Below, piece by piece: positions 8,859 through 15,752 of a stretch of DNA of 64,000 bases. The notes beneath the pieces are model-generated. The model saw nothing but the letters and a program-made list of their open reading frames with translations, was not told the DNA's origin and did not search any database. The stretch's first letter is position 1, and every line of letters starts with the position of its first letter. This DNA is from Bacteroidales bacterium (GTDB lineage Bacteria > Bacteroidota > Bacteroidia > Bacteroidales > VadinHA17): contig JALHSP010000026.1 of NCBI GenBank assembly GCA_022865305.1, positions 1 through 64,000 of the forward strand. The letters run 5' to 3'. A program made the translations under genes and the position numbers.

Positions 8859-9738
8859 TTTCAAGGATATGATCAATTACACTTCTGTCAGGTCTGAAAA
8901 AAAGATTGTATACCGGAATTGATGAGCACATTATTGAAACTGAACCCAGAAGCCTGGCAATTATTTCTGAATCCCAGTTATGCTGAATGCAGTTTGCCAT
9001 GACCTGGCTGACAGCAGATGCTCCTTTAACGGGGAGCAGTTTGTTTGAAGTGCCATGGTCAATAATGAATATTTTATCTAATGAGGATTCAAGCGGCTTA
9101 TCGTCATTATAAACAGGTGTATTGAACATCCTGTATCCACTGCTTGTATTACGCAGGATAATTCTGTCGTCATGAATAATCCTTGCACCTGATTTATCCC
9201 AGAGATTTGCCATAGTTGTTTTCCCCTTACCTGAAATACCACTAAAGAGATATCCATGCCTGTCAATATTTACTCCTGAAGCATGTATCATTATATCGCC
9301 ATTTATTGCAGTAAGGTAATAGAGAACAAATCCATCGAGCGGATATTCAAACGGATCGCATGCATCACCGGCTCCTGCAATCCAGAGGTCCCATTCCCTT
9401 GTGGTAAGTGAGAACTTAAGTACTGCTTTTTTATTCGGTGAAGAATAAGGAAAGTTTGTAGCGATAAATAAATCAGCCTGATACTTATACACACTCCAGA
9501 AATTATCTCTTCTTTTTGTCTTAATGCCTTTTATCTCTACAATGTAAGGAGCAATAAATACTCTCTCGGATTCTTCAGGAAGCACAAAAGCTCCTGAGTG
9601 AACTTTGATAAGAATATTATAATCCGCACAACTACAGATATTTCTGAGAAATCTTTCTGCCGGCACAATTTCCGGACCATCTTCTGCAGATTCAACTCTG
9701 ATATTATAACCGGCAATATTTAAACAATAATTCCTCAA
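8851..9738 (-). CDS. HPr kinase-like (HprK-related) serine kinase
   Basis: A 295-residue protein whose C-terminal half matches the HPr kinase/phosphorylase fold: IMIHASGV (149-156), a Walker A loop GISGKGKTT (167-175), IIHDDRIIL (187-195) with the conserved paired Asp, and a downstream basic/hydrophobic segment. The N-terminal half (about 140 residues) is unrelated to canonical HprK, and the window has no HPr or PTS gene, so sugar-PTS control is unlikely. HprK-like kinases adjacent to PqqD-like proteins are known from RiPP clusters, for example the paeninodin-type lasso clusters, where the kinase phosphorylates the precursor's terminal Ser. Here the substrate is unknown. The gene begins 4 nt after the PqqD-like gene and overlaps the S26-like gene. 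Confidence 0.85.
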   Translation of the reverse strand: MRNYCLNIAGYNIRVESAEDGPEIVPAERFLRNICSCADYNILIKVHSGAFVLPEESERVFIAPYIVEIKGIKTKRRDNFWSVYKYQADLFIATNFPYSSPNKKAVLKFSLTTREWDLWIAGAGDACDPFEYPLDGFVLYYLTAINGDIMIHASGVNIDRHGYLFSGISGKGKTTMANLWDKSGARIIHDDRIILRNTSSGYRMFNTPVYNDDKPLESSLDKIFIIDHGTSNKLLPVKGASAVSQVMANCIQHNWDSEIIARLLGSVSIMCSSIPVYNLFFRPDRSVIDHILENE

Positions 9739-9742
9739 TTAC

Positions 9743-10033
9743 TTATTTTCCCTTAATAATCAGGTATTTACTCATTTCATCAATAAAGGAAAAAACATCT
9801 GCTTTTGCTGTTTCATTATCAGTATCATACTCCGTTATAAGGGTGTTGATAATATCTCCAACACTTCTTTTTCCATCGATCAATTCCCAGATAAAAGCAC
9901 CAGATTCATTAAGTGTATAAACACTGTTCATATCCGCAATATTATTAACAACAGGCACAAGGACATATTCATTCCCCGTTTTACGCGTAACTACAGAATC
10001 TGAACGTACAGGAACGGAATTCAAATCAAACAT
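9743..10033 (-). CDS. PqqD-family peptide-binding (RRE-like) protein
   Basis: A 96-residue protein with the PqqD pattern: N-terminal strands (VPVRSDSVVTRKTGNEYVLV), then YTLNESGAFIWELIDG at about 59-74, then GKRSVGDIINTLITEYD and a C-terminal helix ending in a short strand. PqqD/RRE proteins bind the leader of a ribosomal peptide and present it to modifying enzymes. It is the first gene of the five-gene minus-strand cassette, with a promoter -7 box 20 nt upstream of its ATG. No pqqA-, mccA- or lasso-like precursor is visible beside it. The family also occurs in clusters of unknown role, so a RiPP function is inference. Confidence 0.85.
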   Translation of the reverse strand: MFDLNSVPVRSDSVVTRKTGNEYVLVPVVNNIADMNSVYTLNESGAFIWELIDGKRSVGDIINTLITEYDTDNETAKADVFSFIDEMSKYLIIKGK

Positions 10034-10052
10034 GACATACCTTATTATATAT

Positions 10053-10060
10053 CAAATTTA
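10053..10060 (-). promoter_or_regulatory. Bacteroidota -7 box for the PqqD/HprK-like cassette
   Basis: On the minus strand the bases read TAAATTTG, an exact TAnnTTTG match, 20 nt before the PqqD-like ATG. No good -33 TTTG is visible at 19-21 nt. The rnr promoter faces the other way about 25 bp away, so the two divergent promoters share a 71-bp region. Confidence 0.6.
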
Positions 10061-10082
10061 TGAAATTAATGGTTCATTTTCT

Positions 10083-10091
10083 TACCTTCGC
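10083..10091 (+). promoter_or_regulatory. Bacteroidota -7 box for rnr
   Basis: TACCTTCGC, one mismatch from TAnnTTTGC, lies 14 nt before the rnr ATG. It implies a very short leader. The -33 element is weak. Confidence 0.5.
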
Positions 10092-10104
10092 AAAAATCTG
10101 AATT

Positions 10105-12240
10105 ATGAGTAAAAAGAAGGGAAGAGGAGGGAAAAAATCCGGTATTTCAAGAGAAGCAACTACAGAACAGATACTTACTATTATATCCAAAAGCTCCCAG
10201 CAGGGGTTCAACTACAAGCAGATTTCCAAAAAGCTGAATATTAATGATCCATCTGAAAAACAGATGGTTTCAGAGATTTTGAGAGAACTTGCGAAGAGGG
10301 GCACTGTTCAGGAGATATACCAGGGTAAATACAGGACAAAGGCCGCGCCCAGAGGGTATATCACCGGTACGGTTGATATGACCAGAATGGGGTATGGATT
10401 TATTTCTTCGGAAGAGATCGAGGAAGATGTATTTGTTTCGGCAAAGAACCTGCGTACTGCTCTTCATGGTGATAAGGTTAAGGTATGGCTTTATGCAAAG
10501 AAAAAGGGATCACGGCCTGAAGGTGAGGTTGTGGAAATAATTGAAAGATGGCGTAATTCATTTGTCGGAACAATCGAGATCATGCCCAATTTTGCATTTC
10601 TTATTCCCGATAATAAAAATATGCCATTCGACCTGTTTATTCCGTCATCAAAACTTAATGGTGCAAAACAGGGACAAAAAGCAGTAGCAAAAGTAATTGA
10701 CTGGGATCCAAACTCAAAAAATCCCGTTGCCGAAATCATTAATGTCCTGGGTTACCCGGGTTTGCATGAGACCGAGATGCATGCTATCCTTGCAGAGTTT
10801 GAACTGCCATATCATTTCAGTGAAGAAGTTATACTGGACGCAGAAAAGATTCCTGCAGAAATTACCGGAAAAGACGTTGAAGCCCGCCGTGACTTCCGCA
10901 GGATACCGACATTCACTATCGATCCGCCAGATGCCCGGGATTTTGACGATGCCCTGTCTCTAAGACAACTTGAAAATGGCAACTGGGAGGTCGGCGTTCA
11001 TATCGCAGATGTTACCCACTATGTAAAGCCGGGATCTCTTACGGAAGAGGAGGCTAAACAACGAGCCACATCTGTTTATCTCGTTGACAGGGTAGTGCCT
11101 ATGTTGCCGGAAAGACTCTCAAACCATATCTGTTCATTGAATCCCGGTGAGGATAAACTTACCTTTTCAGCGGTTTTTGAATTAAATGATAAATCGGAAG
11201 TACTAAATGAATGGTTTGGGAGAACGATAATCAATTCCGATAAGCGATTCTCATATAATGAAGCGCAGGAGATTATTGACACGGGAGAAGGAGAAGTGAA
11301 AGACCAGGTTCTGGTCCTCCATAAACTGGCGCAGCAGCTAAGGGCTAAAAGATTTTCTGCCGGCGCCTTTGCCTTTGAAAAGATCGAAGTGCAGTTTGAT
11401 CTTGATGATAATGGCAAACCACTGGGAATAAAATTCAGGGAGATGGGTACTGCAAACCAGCTTATAGAAGAATTTATGCTGCTTGCTAACAGGCGTGTTG
11501 CGGAATTAGTCGGTAAAAAACTGAAAGGCAAAACTTTTGTTTACCGCATTCACGATAAACCTGATCCTGAAAAAATAGACAACTTCAGCCATTTTATTAC
11601 CCGTTTCGGGTATAAACTTGACGGAGAAAATATAGCTTCTCTGCCAAAGGCAATGAACAGCCTGCTGAAATCAGTCACCGGGAAAAAGGAACAGAATATT
11701 ATTGAGACGCTTGCTTTGAGGGCAATGGCAAAAGCAGTTTATTCAACGGATAATATTGGTCATTACGGTCTTGCATTCAGGTATTACACTCATTTTACAT
11801 CACCTATACGGCGATATCCCGATATAATGGTTCACAGGCTTCTTACTGCCTACCTGTCTGAGGAAAATCCCGGTGGTCAGGAGAAATTTGAAAAGCAGTG
11901 TGAACATTCTTCAAAAATGGAACGACTTGCTACCGATGCGGAAAGAGCCTCTGTGAAATATAAGCAGGTTGAGTATATGAGTGATAAGGCAGGCATGGTG
12001 TTTGAAGGTGTTATTTCGGGTGTCACCGAATGGGGCATCTACGTTGAAATAGTTGAAAATCAGTGTGAAGGTATGGTCAGTATAAGAGAGCTGGATGACG
12101 ATTTCTATGAGTATGATGAAGAAAATTATTGTATAAAAGGACGTTCAACAGGCAGAGTCTATACGCTGGGTGACAGGGTTAAAGTAGAAGTTGTAAGGGC
12201 AGATATTCAGAAGAAGCAACTGGACTACAGGTTAGAATGA
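10105..12240 (+). CDS. rnr: ribonuclease R
   Basis: A 711-residue 3'-5' exoribonuclease (RNB family). It has an N-terminal HTH_12-like segment (residues ~15-70), cold-shock OB domains (RGYITGTV...GYGFISSEE, ~75-210), the RNB catalytic domain with IDPPDARDFDDALS at about 272-285 carrying the Mg-binding Asp cluster, HFTSPIRRYPDI near 565, and a C-terminal S1 domain (FEGVISGVTEWGIYVEIVE). It degrades structured RNA and acts in rRNA and mRNA turnover. Length and domain order are normal. The final 16 bp overlap the 3' end of the convergent ispG. Confidence 0.97.
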   Translation: MSKKKGRGGKKSGISREATTEQILTIISKSSQQGFNYKQISKKLNINDPSEKQMVSEILRELAKRGTVQEIYQGKYRTKAAPRGYITGTVDMTRMGYGFISSEEIEEDVFVSAKNLRTALHGDKVKVWLYAKKKGSRPEGEVVEIIERWRNSFVGTIEIMPNFAFLIPDNKNMPFDLFIPSSKLNGAKQGQKAVAKVIDWDPNSKNPVAEIINVLGYPGLHETEMHAILAEFELPYHFSEEVILDAEKIPAEITGKDVEARRDFRRIPTFTIDPPDARDFDDALSLRQLENGNWEVGVHIADVTHYVKPGSLTEEEAKQRATSVYLVDRVVPMLPERLSNHICSLNPGEDKLTFSAVFELNDKSEVLNEWFGRTIINSDKRFSYNEAQEIIDTGEGEVKDQVLVLHKLAQQLRAKRFSAGAFAFEKIEVQFDLDDNGKPLGIKFREMGTANQLIEEFMLLANRRVAELVGKKLKGKTFVYRIHDKPDPEKIDNFSHFITRFGYKLDGENIASLPKAMNSLLKSVTGKKEQNIIETLALRAMAKAVYSTDNIGHYGLAFRYYTHFTSPIRRYPDIMVHRLLTAYLSEENPGGQEKFEKQCEHSSKMERLATDAERASVKYKQVEYMSDKAGMVFEGVISGVTEWGIYVEIVENQCEGMVSIRELDDDFYEYDEENYCIKGRSTGRVYTLGDRVKVEVVRADIQKKQLDYRLE

Positions 12241-13763
12241 TCCGCTTCAATAATTTCAAGCAACCTCCCCACCGCCTCCTCCTCAGGAATATTTTTCAGC
12301 ACAGGTTTAGTCCCTCTGTAGATATGCACCTTCCCATCCGCAGCACCGACGTACCCGTAACTGGCACCTGCCATCTCCCCGGGACCATTTACAATGCACC
12401 CCATAATGGCAATTTTTAGTCCCTTCAAATGTTTTGTTGCTGCCTTCACCTTTTTTACAGTATCCTGCAGTTTGAATTTAGTTCGTCCGCAGGTGGGGCA
12501 GGAAATATAACGGTTGCTGGTTATCCTTGCTTCTGTAGCCTGAAGAATCGAGAATGCAAGTTCTTTTAGTTTCTTACCCTGGACTTTGCCGCTGTTTGTG
12601 ATGCAGATCCCGTCAGGTTGTTTTAAAATAAAATACCGTCCCAGCAATGCAGCAGCGTCAATTGCAAGCTTCACAGGATTATTTTCTGTAAAAACCGGAT
12701 TGAGATAAACTTTTTCATGTGACTTTTCTGAAAGCAGGGGCGGAGTTTTAAAACTGAAAATAAGCATTTTGCCCTGGAAAGGTTTACCGCTTTCTGTCAG
12801 GTATCTGCCATCTTTATAAGTTATAACTTCAGGTTTATAAAGGAGATCTCTCGTCCTGTAACTTTGGGCAGGAACCGGAAAGGATACCCGTTCTTTTGAA
12901 CCGCTCAGAAATTGCAAAATTTCCCTGGCTACGGGAATCTCAAATTCCGGATCTTCAGAGAGAGAAACTCTGATTGTATCACCAATTCCTTCTGCTAGGA
13001 GCGCCCCGATCCCCGCTGCAGACCTTACACGTCCGTCTTCACCCTCCCCGGCTTCAGTGACTCCGAGGTGTATCGGGTATGCGACTTCCTCCTCCTGCAT
13101 CATTTTAACAAGGAGCCTGTTAGATTTAAGCACGACACTTATATCAGAAGATTTCATCGACAGAACCAGATTGTTAAAATTCTCTGACCGGAATATCTTT
13201 ATAAACTCCATAGCTGACTGACCCATACCTTCCGGAGTGTTCCCGTAACGTGTCATAATACGGTCGGACAGAGAACCATGATTAATCCCAATACGGATTA
13301 CAGTTTTGTTCTGCCTGCAGATATTAATCAGGGGAAGAAGCCTTTTATGGATCCGTTCAAGCTCTTCATTATATTCTTTTTCTGTCAGTTCTTTTTTGAT
13401 AAAAGAAGCTCTCTTGTCAGCATAGTTACCCGGATTGATCCTGACCTTTTCTACCATTTGAGCAGCTTTTTCAGCAGCTGCAGGATTGAAATGAATATCA
13501 GCAATAAGCGGAGTGCTGAATCCTGCTTTCCGCAGTTCATTTTTAATCTTTGAAAGATTCTCGGCCTCCCTGATACCCTGCGCTGTGAGTCTCACATAAT
13601 CAGCTCCGGCTTCAATAATCCTGATGCATTGTTCTACCGAAGCACGCGTGTTAAGAGTATTGGTGTTGGTCATAGACTGAATACGGATCGGATAGCTACC
13701 ACCGAGGGGAATGTTGCCGATGGATACAGGAATGGAGATGTATGGGATTGATGCAATACTCAT
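12225..13763 (-). CDS. ispG: 4-hydroxy-3-methylbut-2-enyl diphosphate synthase
   Basis: IspG (GcpE) reduces MEcPP to HMBPP in the MEP isoprenoid pathway using a [4Fe-4S] cluster. The N-terminal TIM-barrel part starts IPLGGSYPIRIQSMTNTNT; the C-terminal cluster domain has CPTCGRT and MGCIVNGPGEM carrying the Cys ligands. At 512 residues it is longer than E. coli IspG (372), because of the middle A* domain (about residues 280-410) found in Bacteroidota, Chlamydia and plants. I chose the ATG at 13763, which shares a base with the cysS stop (TGATG); an ATG at 13778 would add five residues. The arrangement implies coupling to cysS. The 3' end overlaps rnr by 16 bp, tail to tail. Confidence 0.96.
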   Translation of the reverse strand: MSIASIPYISIPVSIGNIPLGGSYPIRIQSMTNTNTLNTRASVEQCIRIIEAGADYVRLTAQGIREAENLSKIKNELRKAGFSTPLIADIHFNPAAAEKAAQMVEKVRINPGNYADKRASFIKKELTEKEYNEELERIHKRLLPLINICRQNKTVIRIGINHGSLSDRIMTRYGNTPEGMGQSAMEFIKIFRSENFNNLVLSMKSSDISVVLKSNRLLVKMMQEEEVAYPIHLGVTEAGEGEDGRVRSAAGIGALLAEGIGDTIRVSLSEDPEFEIPVAREILQFLSGSKERVSFPVPAQSYRTRDLLYKPEVITYKDGRYLTESGKPFQGKMLIFSFKTPPLLSEKSHEKVYLNPVFTENNPVKLAIDAAALLGRYFILKQPDGICITNSGKVQGKKLKELAFSILQATEARITSNRYISCPTCGRTKFKLQDTVKKVKAATKHLKGLKIAIMGCIVNGPGEMAGASYGYVGAADGKVHIYRGTKPVLKNIPEEEAVGRLLEIIEADHSNL

Positions 13764-15232
13764 CACTCCACCTCCCACTCCGCTCCATCCTTCAGGTCTT
13801 TCAGAGTAATACCGGCTTTTTTAAGCTCTTCCCTGATATGATCTGACAACGCCCATTCTTTTCTGTTTTTTGCATCCTGCCTCAGATTGATTATAATCTT
13901 CATCAGGTCATCTGTCAGTTTCACATTTTCCTTTCCTGAATTCTCATCCTTCAGCCCGAGAATATCAAACACAAATGTGCTGAACAGATCCGTCAAGGAT
14001 TTAAGATCACCGCTTGTTAATCTTTCACTTCCATCATTAACGGAGTTGATATATTTGACTCCTTCAAACAGAATGGATAACAAAACCGAGCTGTTCAGAT
14101 CATCATCCATCGCTTCGTAGCATTTTTTCTTAAGAGTAGCAATATCGACGGTGGATGTTAGAGATGGTTTAAGTTTACTTAACGTTTCTGAAGCCTTCAT
14201 TAGCTTCTGCAAGCCTTTTTCAGCAGCCTGAAGTGCTTCGTTGGAAAAATCAACAGTACTGCGGTAATGTGCCTGCAGGATAAAGAATCTTATCGTCATC
14301 GGGCTGTAAGACTGCTGAAGCATTGTATGTTCACCGCTGAAAAGCTGGTCAAGAGTTATGAAATTTCCCAGCGATCGTGCCATCTTTTGTCCGTTTATGG
14401 TGATCATATTATTATGCATCCAGTATCTCACTGATTCTTTTCCCATGGCTGCTGTTGATTGTGCTATCTCACACTCATGGTGCGGAAACTGGAGATCCAT
14501 ACCACCTCCATGGATATCAAAGGTTTCTCCAAGATATTTTGTACTCATTACTGAGCACTCCAGATGCCACCCGGGAAATCCTTCACTCCAGGGAGATGGC
14601 CATCTCATAAGATGTTCAGGAGTTGCTTTTTTCCAGAGTGCAAAGTCGAAAGAATTCTGTTTTTCATCCTGTCCCTCAAGCGAACGGGTACTGGTTTGCA
14701 GGTCTTCAAGGACACGCCCTGACAGTTTCCCGTAATTATATTGCTTATTATACTTCAGAACATCAAAATAAACGGAACCGTTAATCTCATAAGCATATCC
14801 TTTCTCCAGAATTGTTTTGATAAGTTGCTGCTGTTCAATTATATGTCCTGATGCTCTTGGTTCGATTGACGGATGCAGAATATTAAGCTGTTCCATATTC
14901 TTCAGGTAGTTGTTCAGGTATTTCTGAACTACTTCCATCGGCTCCAGATGCTCAAGACGGGCTTTCTTTTCAATCTTATCCTCTCCTTCATCAGCATCAT
15001 TTTCAAGATGACCGACATCTGTAATATTCCTTACATAACGAACTTTATAATCAAGATGTGTAAGGTAACGAAACAACAGGTCAAATACAATCGCAGGACG
15101 GGCATGTCCGAGGTGAGCATCACTGTAAACTGTCGGACCGCAGACATACAAACCCACAAATGGCGGGTGCAGAGGGTTGAAGGGCTCCTTTTTACGTGAA
15201 AGGCTGTTGTAGATTACAAGATTGTTCTTCAT
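13763..15232 (-). CDS. cysS: cysteinyl-tRNA synthetase
   Basis: A 489-residue class I aminoacyl-tRNA synthetase. The HIGH-type motif is in [16 protein letters not shown] (residues ~31-46); the zinc-binding region includes the early Cys, WHLECSVMS and HHECEIAQS; the KMSKS loop reads KMARS in [14 protein letters not shown]. The helical anticodon-binding domain completes the C-terminus. Length is typical. A promoter -7 box lies 20 nt upstream, and ispG follows with a 1-nt overlap. Nothing is odd beyond the KMARS variant. Confidence 0.97.
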   Translation of the reverse strand: MKNNLVIYNSLSRKKEPFNPLHPPFVGLYVCGPTVYSDAHLGHARPAIVFDLLFRYLTHLDYKVRYVRNITDVGHLENDADEGEDKIEKKARLEHLEPMEVVQKYLNNYLKNMEQLNILHPSIEPRASGHIIEQQQLIKTILEKGYAYEINGSVYFDVLKYNKQYNYGKLSGRVLEDLQTSTRSLEGQDEKQNSFDFALWKKATPEHLMRWPSPWSEGFPGWHLECSVMSTKYLGETFDIHGGGMDLQFPHHECEIAQSTAAMGKESVRYWMHNNMITINGQKMARSLGNFITLDQLFSGEHTMLQQSYSPMTIRFFILQAHYRSTVDFSNEALQAAEKGLQKLMKASETLSKLKPSLTSTVDIATLKKKCYEAMDDDLNSSVLLSILFEGVKYINSVNDGSERLTSGDLKSLTDLFSTFVFDILGLKDENSGKENVKLTDDLMKIIINLRQDAKNRKEWALSDHIREELKKAGITLKDLKDGAEWEVE

Positions 15233-15251
15233 ACAGAATTATTAGTAAAGA

Positions 15252-15259
15252 CAAAAGTA
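15252..15259 (-). promoter_or_regulatory. Bacteroidota -7 box for cysS-ispG
   Basis: The minus strand reads TACTTTTG (exact TAnnTTTG) 20 nt before the cysS ATG, giving a leader of roughly a dozen nucleotides. Confidence 0.6.
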
Positions 15260-15276
15260 AATTAATTTTTCTTTTC

Positions 15277-15314
15277 GCCCCCACACACCCTAAACCTTTA
15301 GGGGGTTTGGGGGC
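15277..15314. repeat. REP-like GC-rich imperfect hairpin
   Basis: GCCCCC at the left and GGGGGC at the right (ending near 15314) enclose CACCC...AGGGGG, giving an imperfect long stem in an otherwise AT-rich gap. It matches in style the C-run/G-run elements at 18802, 20408 and 63573. It lies between the divergent cysS and metH promoters. Confidence 0.6.
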
Positions 15315-15340
15315 TAATCCCAAAGGATTTTCCGGCAGTT

Positions 15341-15371
15341 TTTGTATTTCTGAAAATCCTTCCTATCTTTG
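15341..15371 (+). promoter_or_regulatory. promoter of the metH-metF operon
   Basis: TTTG (15341-15344), a 19-nt spacer and TATCTTTG (15364-15371) form an exact Bacteroidota -33/-7 promoter. Transcription would begin near 15377, about 36 nt ahead of the riboswitch P1 stem. Confidence 0.75.
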
Positions 15372-15412
15372 ACCCCACAAATCAAATATTCCTTCCATTT
15401 AAGGGTGTTTGG

Positions 15413-15527
15413 TTTTTATTAAGAAGGGCGGAGAGATTAGGCTCTGTGAAACCCTGGCAACCAATCCTGAACTATTCGGAGAACGGTGCCAAAACCTAAT
15501 CCCGGATAGGCCGGGAGATGATAAAAA
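15413..15527 (+). promoter_or_regulatory. SAM-I (S-box) riboswitch in the metH-metF leader
   Basis: A 9-bp P1 stem, TTTTTATTA (15413-15421) with TGATAAAAA (15519-15527, one G-U), closes a multi-helix element. It contains the S-box core GGGCGGAGAGATTAGGC, CCCTGGCAACC (15452-15462) and GGTGCCAAAACC (15485-15496). A perfect P4 hairpin follows: CCCGG (15501-15505), loop ATAGG, CCGGG (15511-15515). These signatures are those of SAM-I, which turns off methionine-biosynthesis genes when S-adenosylmethionine is abundant. I see no clear intrinsic terminator between the aptamer and metH, so the expression platform is not evident; a Met-rich mini-ORF starts 15 nt after P1. Confidence 0.88.
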
Positions 15528-15541
15528 TAAACACGGAAACC

Positions 15542-15610
15542 ATGAAGTCATTTCATCTTACCCGAAACAATTTCATCATGCCGATCATGCCTATGGACAT
15601 GCCCATGTGA
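15542..15610 (+). CDS. Met-rich 22-residue leader mini-ORF (candidate)
   Basis: Between the SAM-I riboswitch and metH is a 22-codon frame, ATG at 15542 to TGA at 15608-15610. Its C-terminal part reads FIMPIMPMDMPM, and 7 of its 22 residues are Met (about ten times the usual frequency), alternating with Pro in MP steps. Its place, in the leader of the methionine synthase gene, suggests a leader peptide whose translation senses Met-tRNA, or a small Met-rich peptide with its own role. The upstream A-rich AAAAATAAACACGG is compatible with Bacteroidota initiation. Translation is not proven; chance is possible but the composition and position argue against it. Confidence 0.6.
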   Translation: MKSFHLTRNNFIMPIMPMDMPM

Positions 15611-15752
15611 AGTTCCTGATACGGAAATAACCTGTTTATTGAGGTCAGCCAACGGATCCTGGTGAAGACAGGATAAATATTCAGGGGCGTGAAATCTATG
15701 AAAATGAAAAACTTGTATATTGTATTGCAACCAGAATAATGAATTATTAAAA

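Noticed and set aside
15409-15630. 73-codon plus-strand frame in the metH leader
   Set aside because: It spans the SAM-I riboswitch and the mini-ORF in another phase, with composition dictated by the RNA structure and no family resemblance.
15698-15739. 13-codon frame just before metH
   Set aside because: Its composition is unremarkable; only the Met-rich frame at 15542 is distinctive.
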